A stretch of 64,000 nucleotides of DNA from DATFVA01 sp963774455 (GCA_963774455.1 CAVZFD010000002.1:124001-188000), one strand, 5' to 3'; counted from the first letter of the stretch, positions 35,455 to 44,532 are shown. The notes: a model not told the origin generated them from the letters alone. A program made the numbers and translations.

Positions 35455-37272
35455 ATGAATATACTCGGAATATCGGCTTTTTACCATGACAGCGCCGCTG
35501 CGCTGGTTAAAGACGGAGAGGTAATTGCTGCCGCTCAGGAAGAAAGATTTACACGCAAGAAGCACGACCATAATTTTCCTGCAAAAGCTATTGAATACTG
35601 CCTGGATTATGCAGGGATACAGAGTAATGACCTGGATATTGTCGCTTTTTATGATAAACCCTTCCTGAAATTTGAAAGACTCCTTGAAACATACCTGGCA
35701 TACGCACCTGTCGGGATAAAATCCTTCATTAAGGCTATGCCCCTCTGGATTAAAGAGAAACTCTGGATGAAAGAGTTGATAAAGGATAATCTCGGTTATG
35801 AGGGAAAGGTTATTTTTCCTGAACATCATGAGTCTCACGCCGCTTCCGCTTTTTTTCCATCACCTTTTAAAGAAGCTGCAATATTAACTATGGATGGAGT
35901 GGGTGAGTGGACAACCTCAAGCTACGGAACCGGTAAAGATAATCACGTTGAGCTTATTGCTGATATAACTTTTCCGCATTCGCTCGGTCTGCTGTATTCC
36001 GCTTTTACCTACTATACAGGCTTCAAAGTAAATTCGGGTGAATATAAGGTGATGGGACTCGCACCCTACGGTGAACCCAAATATAAAGACCTTATCCTTA
36101 AGGAATTGATCGACGTTAAAGATGATGGTTCTTTCAGGATGAATATGGATTATTTTAATTACTGTGCGGGACTAACAATGACGAACGACAGGTTTCACAA
36201 ACTGTTCGGCGGCCCCCCCAGAGAACCTGAATCGAAACTAACTCAAAAGGAAATGGATCTTGCCCGCTCCGTTCAGGATGTTACGGAAGAGATTGTACTT
36301 AAGATGGGCAGGCACGTTCATAAGGAAACAGGTATGAAGAATATCTGTCTCGCCGGGGGAGTTGCTCTCAACTGTGTAGCAAACGGAAAGCTTCTTCGTG
36401 AAGGTCCTTTCGAAAATATATGGATCCAGCCTGCCGCCGGTGATGCCGGGGGTGCGCTGGGCGCGGCGCTGCTTGGATGGTACCAGTACCTTGGAAATGA
36501 GCGGATTCCGTCTGATGGTATGGATTCGCAGAAGGGCTCTTATCTTGGTCCCGAATATAATGATGAGAATATCCTGAGTTTTCTCAAAGAGAATAATATC
36601 AGGCATAAAAAACTTGAGAACGGAGAACTGCCTGACAAAGTAGCTTCAATACTTGCTGATGAAAAAGTAGTAGGCTGGTTTGAAGGTAGAATGGAGTTCG
36701 GACCAAGGGCGCTCGGGGCAAGATCGATACTGGGAGATGCCCGGTCATCAAAAATGCAGTCGGTTATGAATCTTAAAATAAAATTCCGTGAAAGTTTCCG
36801 CCCCTTTGCGCCAGCTGTGCTTGGAGAAAAAGTTTCTGAATACTTTGAGACCGATAAAGATTCTCCGTATATGCTGCTGGTTGCTGATGTCAAAAAAGAA
36901 AGAAGAAAAGAAATGACCGATGAAGAGAAAAAGCTATTCGGAATTCAGCAGCTTAATATTGTAAGATCCGATATTCCTGCTATTACTCACGTTGATTATT
37001 CCGCAAGACTCCAGACTGTGCACAAGGAAACCAACCCGCTTTTCCATCAACTTATTTCGAAGTTTGAGGAAAACTACGGTAGTGCGGTGCTGATAAATAC
37101 ATCCTTTAATGTAAGGGGCGAACCAATCGTATGTTCTCCCGCTGACGCCTATAAATGTTTTATGCGCACGGATATGGATTACCTTGTGATGGGAAATTTC
37201 CTGCTGGATAAGGGTGATCAGGAGGAGCTTGTGGAAGATACCGACTGGAAGAAAGAATTTGAACTGGACTAA
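35455..37272 (+). CDS. NodU/CmcH-family carbamoyltransferase
   Basis: 605 residues. The N-terminal metal-binding fold starts with ILGISAFYHDSAAAL and includes HHESHAASAFFPSPF near residue 120. The C-terminal domain has EFGPRALGARSILGD and INTSFNVRGEPIV. The family uses carbamoyl phosphate to O-carbamoylate sugars or natural products. I choose the ATG at 35455, since family proteins start just before this motif; a TTG four codons earlier is less likely. It is first in a tight five-gene set with SxtJ, DUF5989, a tiny basic protein and a glycosyltransferase. Confidence 0.92.
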   Translation: MNILGISAFYHDSAAALVKDGEVIAAAQEERFTRKKHDHNFPAKAIEYCLDYAGIQSNDLDIVAFYDKPFLKFERLLETYLAYAPVGIKSFIKAMPLWIKEKLWMKELIKDNLGYEGKVIFPEHHESHAASAFFPSPFKEAAILTMDGVGEWTTSSYGTGKDNHVELIADITFPHSLGLLYSAFTYYTGFKVNSGEYKVMGLAPYGEPKYKDLILKELIDVKDDGSFRMNMDYFNYCAGLTMTNDRFHKLFGGPPREPESKLTQKEMDLARSVQDVTEEIVLKMGRHVHKETGMKNICLAGGVALNCVANGKLLREGPFENIWIQPAAGDAGGALGAALLGWYQYLGNERIPSDGMDSQKGSYLGPEYNDENILSFLKENNIRHKKLENGELPDKVASILADEKVVGWFEGRMEFGPRALGARSILGDARSSKMQSVMNLKIKFRESFRPFAPAVLGEKVSEYFETDKDSPYMLLVADVKKERRKEMTDEEKKLFGIQQLNIVRSDIPAITHVDYSARLQTVHKETNPLFHQLISKFEENYGSAVLINTSFNVRGEPIVCSPADAYKCFMRTDMDYLVMGNFLLDKGDQEELVEDTDWKKEFELD

Positions 37273-37274
37273 CT

Positions 37275-37697
37275 ATGAAAGAAATTTTCAGCGAAATAAA
37301 AAATATTAAAGAATTACCTTCCGATCTCAGAAAGTTCGGCTTAACAATCGGAATAGTTCTTCTTGTAATTGCGGCCATATTGCTGTTGACAGGTAAAACA
37401 TCCTATCCTGTATGGGGAACTATCGGGGCAGCGTTTATACTGGCAGGCTTGCTATTCCCCGTAATCCTTAAACCCGTTAATAAAGTATGGATGTCCTTTG
37501 CTATAGTTCTCGGCTGGATTATGACCCGTGTAATTCTGTCCATCCTTTTTTATTTTGGGATAACAATCGTAAAACTTATTGCAATGATTTTTAATAAAAG
37601 ATTTTTGAATTTAAGAATCGATCATTCAGCGGATACTTACTGGGAGAAGAGAGAAAAGAAACCGTTCGATCCCACAACTTATGAAAGACAATTTTAA
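37275..37697 (+). CDS. SxtJ-family membrane protein
   Basis: 140 residues with several hydrophobic segments (about 22-40, 45-65 and 75-105) and the segments LGWIMTRVILSILFY and PFDPTTYERQF, which fit SxtJ proteins. SxtJ genes are found beside NodU-type carbamoyltransferases, for example in saxitoxin clusters; the function is unknown. It starts 2 bases after the carbamoyltransferase stop and its TAA directly abuts the next ATG. Confidence 0.8.
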   Translation: MKEIFSEIKNIKELPSDLRKFGLTIGIVLLVIAAILLLTGKTSYPVWGTIGAAFILAGLLFPVILKPVNKVWMSFAIVLGWIMTRVILSILFYFGITIVKLIAMIFNKRFLNLRIDHSADTYWEKREKKPFDPTTYERQF

Positions 37698-37856
37698 ATG
37701 AGCAAATTATCTATATTATCGGAGTTATGGCAGTTCCTTCGTGTAAGAAAGAAATGGTGGCTCGCTCCTATAATCATATTTCTGCTGCTGCTGGGGGGAC
37801 TAATCATTCTCACGCAGGGTTCCGCTCTGGCACCCTTTATTTATGCGATTTTCTGA
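37698..37856 (+). CDS. DUF5989-family small membrane protein
   Basis: 52 residues. It starts directly after the sxtJ stop (TAAATG). The sequence LWQFLRVRKKWWLAPIIIF followed by a hydrophobic run and TQGSALAPFIYAIF matches the DUF5989 family, which is typically about 50 residues and found beside SxtJ and carbamoyltransferases. One transmembrane helix is predicted at about 23-40. It is probably a membrane partner in carbamoylation or export. Confidence 0.85.
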   Translation: MSKLSILSELWQFLRVRKKWWLAPIIIFLLLLGGLIILTQGSALAPFIYAIF

Positions 37857-37876
37857 CATAAATTCTAAAGGGTTTT

Positions 37877-38020
37877 ATGGCTGATAAAATAAAAATAGAA
37901 AAGAAAAAAACGAGAATTCCTGTCCCAAATAAGCCCCCTAAGGTAGAAAAAGATAAAAAGGCATACGACAGGAAAAAAGAAAAGGATAAATTGCGTAAGA
38001 ATAAAACTGCGGGTAAATAG
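37877..38020 (+). CDS. Tiny lysine-rich protein of unknown function
   Basis: 47 residues, with about 20 lysines or arginines and no hydrophobic segment; a central KKTRIPVPNKPPK stretch. AAAGGG lies six bases upstream of the ATG and 4 bases separate its stop from the glycosyltransferase start. I do not recognise a family. It is supported by operon position, a ribosome binding site and close packing; a chance frame is possible. Confidence 0.5.
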   Translation: MADKIKIEKKKTRIPVPNKPPKVEKDKKAYDRKKEKDKLRKNKTAGK

Positions 38021-38024
38021 ACTA

Positions 38025-38843
38025 ATGTTCCACACTGCTGTAGTCATTTCGGTATATAACAGGTTTGATTTTCTCGAACTGGTATTGGCGGGACTCGAGC
38101 GGCAGACTATGTGGGATTTTGAAGTCGTGATTGCTGACGATGGTTCAAACGAAGCCTTCGCAGAAAATCTGAAAAAAATCACCCCCGCACTTTCCTTTCC
38201 CTTAATACACGTCAGTCACGAGGATAAAGGCTTCAGAAAAAATAAAATATTGAACAAAGCTATAGAAGCTGCTCATTCTGATTACCTGATTTTTATGGAC
38301 GGCGATTGTATTCCGCATTCTGAATTCCTTAATGAACATTCGAAATACCGGAATAAGTACCTCTGCCTTACCGGCCGAAGAGTCAACCTTTCTGAAAAGA
38401 TCAGCAGTCAGCTTACACCGGGGATGGTTAAACACGGCTGGCTGGAAAAGAATACTATGAAGCTTGTAAAGGATGGACTGTTCGGGAAATCAAATTACGT
38501 TGAAAAAGGATTTTATGTAAAAAACAAAACCCTTCGCAATATCCTCAACAACAAACCAAGAGGACTCCTGGGCTGCAACTTCTCGATAAACAAGGAGGAT
38601 CTTCTTCGTATAAATGGATTTGACGAAAGGTATGAAGCTCCATCAATCGGAGAGGACTCCGATATCCAGTACAGACTGGAACTTGCCGGGATGAGGATCA
38701 AATCTCTGAATAATATTGCCGTACAATACCACCTCTATCATCAACTCCAGGAAAGACCGCAAGTAAACCTCGACCTCTTCAAAAAAGTGAAAGCCGAAGG
38801 CAAAGCATTCACCCTATACGGTATAAAAAAAGCCAAAAGTTAA
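38025..38843 (+). CDS. Family 2 glycosyltransferase
   Basis: 272 residues. A GT-A fold is indicated by VVISVYNRFDFL, VIADDGS and the DxD-like MDGDCIP near residue 90, with RGLLGCNFSINKEDLLRINGFDE and GEDSDIQYRLE in the second half. It resembles galactosyltransferase-like GT2 proteins. It probably adds the sugar that the upstream carbamoyltransferase modifies, but that is inferred from operon context. Confidence 0.85.
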   Translation: MFHTAVVISVYNRFDFLELVLAGLERQTMWDFEVVIADDGSNEAFAENLKKITPALSFPLIHVSHEDKGFRKNKILNKAIEAAHSDYLIFMDGDCIPHSEFLNEHSKYRNKYLCLTGRRVNLSEKISSQLTPGMVKHGWLEKNTMKLVKDGLFGKSNYVEKGFYVKNKTLRNILNNKPRGLLGCNFSINKEDLLRINGFDERYEAPSIGEDSDIQYRLELAGMRIKSLNNIAVQYHLYHQLQERPQVNLDLFKKVKAEGKAFTLYGIKKAKS

Positions 38844-39135
38844 TTGTATCATTTAATAAAATAGATACACCTGAATAAAGCACTTTAGAATTTAAACGAC
38901 AAAATGAGTGGCTGAAAAGGCGATTAAGTGCGCCTCGTTAGATATGGTTGATGACGTTTAATAGATTGAGAAATCTCTTTTTAACAGGATCCATTGATAT
39001 TTAAAGTAGTTTCGGCTTCTTTATAGGTTTGCCATAAAAATCGTCTAATATGATTTAAAACATTTGCATCATTAGTCTCCCCACCTTATATTTCCAGTCA
39101 TATTTTCATAAATAACTAAATAATTAAGGTAACAA

Positions 39136-39585
39136 GTGGTTGACGCTTTAGATATTAAGATACTTAATCTTCTGCAGAATAATGGAAGAACGAAGAGAAA
39201 CCAGGTAGCTGAGGAGGTAGGCTTATCTATTCCTTCAGTAAGTGAGAGATTAAAAAAGCTTGAGGAGAATGGAATAATTGAAGGATATTATACCAAGCTG
39301 AACAAGAAAGCATTTGGTTATGATATAATGGCATACATACTTGTGGTGATGGAATCTTCCAAACATTATAAAACTCTTCTTAATAAAGTCGACCATATAC
39401 CTGAAATCCTTGAATGCCATTCGGTACTCGGTGAAGGTTCACATTTATTAAAAGCAATAACAAAAAATACCGGGTCGCTTGAGAAGCTTCTGGGTGAAAT
39501 ACAGTCGTGGCCGGGAGTGACAGCTACGAAGACTACCTTTGTATTATCGACTATAAAAGAAACAACTGTTTTAGATATCAAATAA
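39136..39585 (+). CDS. Lrp/AsnC-family transcriptional regulator
   Basis: 149 residues. An N-terminal helix-turn-helix (DALDIKILNLLQNNGRTKRN, then SIPSVSERLKKLEENGII) is followed by a RAM effector domain (about 65-149). The start is GTG at 39136 with AAGG upstream. The glnA start is 19 bases after its stop, so it probably regulates nitrogen assimilation in response to an amino acid such as glutamine; this is inferred from adjacency. Family members bind DNA as octamers. Confidence 0.9.
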   Translation: MVDALDIKILNLLQNNGRTKRNQVAEEVGLSIPSVSERLKKLEENGIIEGYYTKLNKKAFGYDIMAYILVVMESSKHYKTLLNKVDHIPEILECHSVLGEGSHLLKAITKNTGSLEKLLGEIQSWPGVTATKTTFVLSTIKETTVLDIK

Positions 39586-39604
39586 TAAAAACTTAAGGAG
39601 CATT

Positions 39605-41032
39605 ATGGCTAAACAAACCACCCCTATTGATGATGTTTTAAAGTATATAAAAGACAAGAAGATCTCGTTCGTGGATCTGAAGTTTATGGATTTTCCCGGT
39701 CAGTGGCAGCATTTCACGGTACCTTCTTCACAGCTTGACAGCGGTTCATTCGATGATGGTTTTGGATTTGACGGTTCATCAATAAGAGGATGGAAAGCGA
39801 TAAATGAATCGGATATGTTAATAATTCCTGATCCCAATACAATGTTCCAGGATCCCTTTATCGAAGCTCCTACTATAAGTCTTATTTGTGATGTATATGA
39901 GCCTGCTACAAAAGAAAAATATTCCCGCTGTCCCCGCAACATAGCTCAGAAGGCTACTGCATATTTAAACTCAACCGGGATAGCTGATACAGTTTACTTT
40001 GGACCCGAAGCCGAGTTTTTCGTTTTTGATGATGTTAAATTTGATTCACAGCCGAACGGCAGCTTTTATATGGTCGACTCTGTTGAAGGTAGATGGAACA
40101 GCGGCAGGGAGGAAAGTCCTAACCTTGGATATAAGCCGAGATACAAAGAAGGTTATTTCCCTGTACCCCCGACCGACGCTCTTATGGACCTGCGTAATGA
40201 AATGGTATTAAACCTTATCAACAGCGGTATTGATGTTGAAGCCCAGCACCACGAAGTAGCCAGCGGTGGACAGTGTGAAATAGATCTCCGTTTCCAGCCT
40301 CTTGTTAAGGCTGCTGATCAGCTTTTAATGTTCAAGTATATTGTTAAAAACACTGCAAGGATGAATAACAGAACTGTAACTTATATGCCTAAACCGATAT
40401 TCGGCGACAATGGAAGCGGAATGCACGTTCATACAAGTTTATGGAAAAAAGGCAAACCGCTGTTTGCTGGGACGGGCTATGCCGGTTTAAGCGAAATGGG
40501 ACTTTATTTTATCGGCGGACTCCTAAAGCATGCTGCCTCTCTGCTTGCATTTACAAATCCGACAACAAATTCATATAAACGTCTGGTCCCGGGATTTGAA
40601 GCTCCTGTTAACCTTGCATACTCACAGCGCAACAGAAGTGCATCGATAAGGATCCCTATGTATTCTTCCAGTCCTAAAGCAAAAAGGGTTGAGTTTCGCT
40701 GCCCCGATCCATCGTGCAATCCATACCTGGCTTTTTCGGCAATGCTGATGGCAGGACTTGATGGAATAATAAACAGGATAGATCCGGGAGAACCTCTCGA
40801 TAAAGATATCTACGATATGCCGCCGGAAGAACTGGCAAATGTTCCTTCTACTCCCGGAAGCCTTGGTGAAGCTCTTAAAGCATTGGCGAATGATCACGAA
40901 TACCTGATGAAAGGCGACGTGTTTACAGAGGATGTTATAGAAACCTGGATAAAATATAAGGTAGATAAGGAAATAAAACCAATGGCCCTGCAGCCTCATC
41001 CGTATGAATTTGCGTTGTATTATGATGTGTAA
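39605..41032 (+). CDS. glnA: Type I glutamine synthetase
   Basis: 475 residues with the GS signatures DGSSIRGWKAI near 55-65, EAEFFVFD near 138 and NGSGMHVHTSL near 278, and the tyrosine in KDIYDMPPEE near residue 402, the adenylylation site of GSI-beta enzymes. It joins ammonia and glutamate to glutamine. AAGGAG lies 6 bases upstream of the ATG. It is cotranscribed or at least coupled to the lrp gene. Confidence 0.96.
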   Translation: MAKQTTPIDDVLKYIKDKKISFVDLKFMDFPGQWQHFTVPSSQLDSGSFDDGFGFDGSSIRGWKAINESDMLIIPDPNTMFQDPFIEAPTISLICDVYEPATKEKYSRCPRNIAQKATAYLNSTGIADTVYFGPEAEFFVFDDVKFDSQPNGSFYMVDSVEGRWNSGREESPNLGYKPRYKEGYFPVPPTDALMDLRNEMVLNLINSGIDVEAQHHEVASGGQCEIDLRFQPLVKAADQLLMFKYIVKNTARMNNRTVTYMPKPIFGDNGSGMHVHTSLWKKGKPLFAGTGYAGLSEMGLYFIGGLLKHAASLLAFTNPTTNSYKRLVPGFEAPVNLAYSQRNRSASIRIPMYSSSPKAKRVEFRCPDPSCNPYLAFSAMLMAGLDGIINRIDPGEPLDKDIYDMPPEELANVPSTPGSLGEALKALANDHEYLMKGDVFTEDVIETWIKYKVDKEIKPMALQPHPYEFALYYDV

Positions 41033-41042
41033 AATTAAAAGT

Positions 41043-41077
41043 AAAAAGTAAAAAGTAAAAAGGAAAAAGTAAAAAGT
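41043..41077. repeat. Five 7-bp tandem repeats, AAAAAGT
   Basis: Units at 41043, 41050, 41057 (AAAAAGG), 41064 and 41071, with a partial copy TAAAAGT at 41036-41042. They sit directly between the glnA stop and its terminator. Confidence 0.85.
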
Positions 41078-41084
41078 ATTGTAT

Positions 41085-41126
41085 AAACAGCGGTCCGTCA
41101 GTGGCCAAAACCAGACCGCTGTTTTT
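41085..41126. terminator. Intrinsic terminator of glnA, possibly bidirectional
   Basis: An 11-bp stem AAACAGCGGTC/GACCGCTGTTT with an 18-base loop, followed by TTATTA. It lies next to the stop of the convergent methyltransferase gene. Confidence 0.88.
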
Positions 41127-41127
41127 A

Positions 41128-42567
41128 TTAAAAGTCTTTGAGAATTTGCTGGGTTCGTCTTGAGCGGGGGAAGCGGCTTTTGATTCCGGCTTTCGAAACG
41201 ATTGCTGTTCCAAGAAGAAGATCTTTGTACTTCACAGCATACTGCCCGTAATTTCCGGTATCCTTTTTTATAGTCCCGCCTTCAAGATAATACTTAAGTT
41301 CATCCTGATTTTCAAGTTGATATATACTTTTAGTTATCGAATCTCCAAGTACTTGGGCGGCATTTGTATGCAGGACGATCTCGTTATTGCGGTCAACTGT
41401 CCCGAATTTAATTCCTATTCTCTCAAACATTCCAGGATTCTCATCCTGCCAATCTACGGTTATAAAAAAGATATCATTGTTTCTGAAGTAATACCGGTAT
41501 TTGCCAAACACATCCATATCTATTCCGAAAATGAAGGAGAGCTTCTCCAGCTTCATTATTAACTCCTTCGATTTCGGCCCAAGGAACCTGATATCTCTTT
41601 GCCGCGGTAGAACCTGTTCCGGGGGTTCGGTTTCACCGGTTTTTCTAAGCTTAATAATAAAAAATCCTTCGGACCCGGACTGCCATGGCAGGATGCGTCT
41701 TGCTTTTTTAAGCCCAGGATTCAGACTGAATTCATTATATGAGATGATCCCATCCTCTGCATTAAAAGGGAGGTTTATATCCACTACTTCAATAGGATAT
41801 TTCTTCATCACCGTATCAAGAACCATTTCGTTTTCTTCTACTGTAAGGGTACAGGTAGAATAAACTATCTCTCCGCCCGGCCGGGTCATCTTTACGGCCG
41901 CAATGAGCAGCCTCAGCTGAAGCTCTCCCAAGCTTTCGGCTCTTTCCTTCGACCACCAGTCGCCAACCTCCCCCTTTTTCTGGATGATCCCGAGTCCGCT
42001 GCATGGCGCATCAACAAGCACCTTATCAAAATGATCTGCATATACCTTGCTGAGAAATTCGCCCTTTGAATGAATGATGCCCGTATTAATGAGATTCATT
42101 CTTTCAATATTAAAAACAAGCATCCTTAAGCGGTCATTCTGTATCTCATTGGATATCAGGGTTCCGCGGTTGTTCATCAGTTCACCAAGTTCCGTTGTCT
42201 TGGATCCGGGAGCTGCGCATAGATCGAGCACAATATCGTTTTCTGCCGGATTCAGAACAAGAGGGGGGAGCATTGAAGAGAGACTCTGGATATAATATAG
42301 TCCCGAAATATGCTCAATAGTTTTACCAAGCAAGCTATTTTCGTCTTCAATTATCAGCAATGCATTAGGTACCTCCGGAACGATTTCAGAACTTATCCCG
42401 TAATTATTTTTAAGCAGCGCTTTTAAAATATCAGGAGACGATTTTAGACGGTTTATACGAATATACTTCCGCGGTTCGCTGCCGGCGAATTCGTCATAAA
42501 GATCTGCAGATGCTTTCCCGTAAAGACTGCTCAGGTAATTATATATATTCTCGCTGAGGTTCATCAT
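41128..42567 (-). CDS. NOL1/NOP2/Sun-family RNA cytosine-5 methyltransferase (RsmF-like)
   Basis: 479 residues. SAM motif LDLCAAPGSKTTEL near 115-128, and the two conserved cysteines in DAPCSGLG and YSTCTL mark an m5C RNA methyltransferase. A C-terminal PUA-like domain follows, as in RsmF. It probably methylates 16S rRNA. Start at 42567 or the adjacent ATG at 42564; the start overlaps the stop of the upstream unknown gene. It is the last gene of a four-gene minus-strand operon beginning with bshA. Confidence 0.88.
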   Translation of the reverse strand: MMNLSENIYNYLSSLYGKASADLYDEFAGSEPRKYIRINRLKSSPDILKALLKNNYGISSEIVPEVPNALLIIEDENSLLGKTIEHISGLYYIQSLSSMLPPLVLNPAENDIVLDLCAAPGSKTTELGELMNNRGTLISNEIQNDRLRMLVFNIERMNLINTGIIHSKGEFLSKVYADHFDKVLVDAPCSGLGIIQKKGEVGDWWSKERAESLGELQLRLLIAAVKMTRPGGEIVYSTCTLTVEENEMVLDTVMKKYPIEVVDINLPFNAEDGIISYNEFSLNPGLKKARRILPWQSGSEGFFIIKLRKTGETEPPEQVLPRQRDIRFLGPKSKELIMKLEKLSFIFGIDMDVFGKYRYYFRNNDIFFITVDWQDENPGMFERIGIKFGTVDRNNEIVLHTNAAQVLGDSITKSIYQLENQDELKYYLEGGTIKKDTGNYGQYAVKYKDLLLGTAIVSKAGIKSRFPRSRRTQQILKDF

Positions 42568-42992
42568 AATCTTTTCAGGTTGAGGAGTCTGAATACTTCA
42601 TTTATTACGGCCTTAACATCTTTATCTTCCGGGAAAATAGATCTGTACTCTTTTTCAGTCTGCCTTAAAATAGTGTCCAGGTACTTTTCATAATCCTTAA
42701 CCGCACTATCAATATCTCTGTCTTTAACAGGTACATCAATATCCCTGTTCGGTTTAACTGCTGCATAAACAAGATATTTAGCTCTGGCAAGTGATTCGGT
42801 ATGGCAGAACAGGCTGCCGCCGGTAGTTAAGACCTCCCTGGAGCCGAAGAATTCATTACCGGTAATGAGAGTCTGGGGAGGTAATTTAATTGGAACAGTT
42901 TCACAGGGAGGAAGGAAATCATCCGGAAAAATACGGACCCCCTCGTCTGAAATTTTCCCAACGGTTTTTGTTATAAATTCTTTTGGAGTCAA
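42564..42992 (-). CDS. Conserved hypothetical protein in bshA operon
   Basis: 142 residues with no recognised family. It has an N-terminal mixed region rich in Pro and Thr (LPPCETVPIKLPPQTLITG) and a C-terminal charged helical half (about 85-142). No signal peptide or membrane segment. It lies tightly packed between the deoxynucleotide hydrolase-like gene and the methyltransferase gene, so it is probably real and translationally coupled. Function unknown. Confidence 0.7.
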   Translation of the reverse strand: MTPKEFITKTVGKISDEGVRIFPDDFLPPCETVPIKLPPQTLITGNEFFGSREVLTTGGSLFCHTESLARAKYLVYAAVKPNRDIDVPVKDRDIDSAVKDYEKYLDTILRQTEKEYRSIFPEDKDVKAVINEVFRLLNLKRL

Positions 42993-42994
42993 TA

Positions 42995-43411
42995 TCAGGT
43001 CTGCTGTTTAAGGAAACTTCTGATTATTTCCTCAAGCTCTTTTTTACTGTGGTACTGTTTTATATAAAGGAGTTCCGAATCGCCTCCGGTTATCATAGCC
43101 GACACTTTTTCAACTTCCGCATCATAAAGTGCAAGTACAGGAATTTCACGCATATAAAGGGCATAGGCAATTTCAAACCCTACCCCGAGACTCGGTCCTG
43201 ATATCTCTGCTATCATTAAAGAACTTTTCTCAACCCATTTAATATCACGCTGGAAAACCTGTTTCTCATTTAGCGGGAAGGCCGGCTTAAAGTCAGAATT
43301 CAGCTCTGACAGGGCCGAATGCCCTTCCTTCTTCACAATATTAATAATTTCCAGGTAACTCTCCTGGTAGGAGGAATCTCCTTTTATAGCTCCCGCGCAG
43401 TATACTATCAT
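42995..43411 (-). CDS. Nucleoside 2-deoxyribosyltransferase-like protein (DNPH1-like)
   Basis: 138 residues. VYCAGAIKGDSSYQESYLEI near the N-terminus and SLGVGFEIAYAL near residue 77 (glutamate as likely catalytic nucleophile) fit the 2'-deoxynucleoside 5'-phosphate N-hydrolase/deoxyribosyltransferase family. It would cleave the glycosidic bond of deoxynucleotides. Its start overlaps the bshA stop by 4 bases, and the next gene follows by 2. Confidence 0.72.
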   Translation of the reverse strand: MIVYCAGAIKGDSSYQESYLEIINIVKKEGHSALSELNSDFKPAFPLNEKQVFQRDIKWVEKSSLMIAEISGPSLGVGFEIAYALYMREIPVLALYDAEVEKVSAMITGGDSELLYIKQYHSKKELEEIIRSFLKQQT

Positions 43412-44532
43412 TTGCTTAAAAACTTTTTGTAATATTCTTCATACTGAGGAATTACAACTTTCTTATCGAACATAGAAACTGACCTTTCTCGTGCATTTTT
43501 AGAAAAAAGTCTGTATTTCCTTTCGTTAGTTAATAAATCCACCGTGTACTTCGCCATTCGGTCAATATCACCTATTTCTGCAATATAGCCTGTTTCATTA
43601 TGCCTGACGAGTTCCGGAAGTCCGCCTACACTTGAACTGATAACCGGGAGTCCGCATGACATAGCCTCAAGCGCAGCCAGACCGAAGCTTTCCGATTGTG
43701 AGGGTATAAGGAAAATATCGGCGGCGTTAAGTATCTCAACCAATCCATCCTGCTTACCAAGGAACTTCACATTGTCGCAAATGCCCAGCTGCCGGCATAG
43801 TCTCTCGCATTCAGACCGGTCGGGACCATCGCCCACAAGTACCAGCTTTGCGGGTACTTCCTCTATTACTTTTGCAAGTATCTTCAGGGTGTCCGAAACT
43901 CGTTTTACCTGCCTGAAATTTGAGGTGTGAATCAGGACTTTCTCATTATTCGGAGCAATGTGCTTGCGGAAGCCGCAGCAGTCAGACGGTTTGAATATCT
44001 CTGTATCAACAAAATTCGGAATTACTTCAATATCCTTCTGAATTTCATAATTAGTCAGTGTTTTTTCTTTAAGAAACCGGGAGACAGCAGTAACTCCGTC
44101 ACTCTCCTCAATGGAAAATTTAACAAGCGGAAGAAATGAGGGCTCGAGACCAACCAGGGTAATATCCGTTCCGTGCAAGGTTGTAACCACCTTCAGGTCC
44201 AGTTTATCTTTCAGCATCTGCTTTGCAAGGTAGGCACTGCTCGCGTGAGGAATAGCGTAATGTACGTGAAGCAGATCCAGCTGTTCATACTGTGCTACCT
44301 CAACCATCTTGCTCGCGAGGGCAAGGCTATACAGAGGAAATTCAAACAAAGGGTAGCTGCTCATCTCTACTTCATGAAATACAACGTTTTCAACAAACTG
44401 CGTAAGGCGGAAGGGTAGAGCATAGCTTATGAAATGTACTTTATGGCCTCTTAATGCCAGTTCTTTACCAAGTTCAGTAGCAATTACTCCGCTTCCCCCA
44501 TAGGTTGGATAACAGGTGATTCCTATTTTCAT
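43408..44532 (-). CDS. bshA: BshA, N-acetyl-glucosaminyl L-malate synthase of bacillithiol
   Basis: 374 residues of GT4 family. The N-terminus KIGITCYPTYGGSGVIATELG is the BshA hallmark, and the C-terminal domain has SQSESFGLAALEAMSCGLPV with the catalytic and nucleotide-binding glutamates. It joins GlcNAc from UDP-GlcNAc to L-malate as the first step of bacillithiol synthesis. bshB and bshC are not in the window. A YpdA-type reductase at 13239 fits a bacillithiol cell. First gene of its operon. Confidence 0.93.
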   Translation of the reverse strand: MKIGITCYPTYGGSGVIATELGKELALRGHKVHFISYALPFRLTQFVENVVFHEVEMSSYPLFEFPLYSLALASKMVEVAQYEQLDLLHVHYAIPHASSAYLAKQMLKDKLDLKVVTTLHGTDITLVGLEPSFLPLVKFSIEESDGVTAVSRFLKEKTLTNYEIQKDIEVIPNFVDTEIFKPSDCCGFRKHIAPNNEKVLIHTSNFRQVKRVSDTLKILAKVIEEVPAKLVLVGDGPDRSECERLCRQLGICDNVKFLGKQDGLVEILNAADIFLIPSQSESFGLAALEAMSCGLPVISSSVGGLPELVRHNETGYIAEIGDIDRMAKYTVDLLTNERKYRLFSKNARERSVSMFDKKVVIPQYEEYYKKFLSK

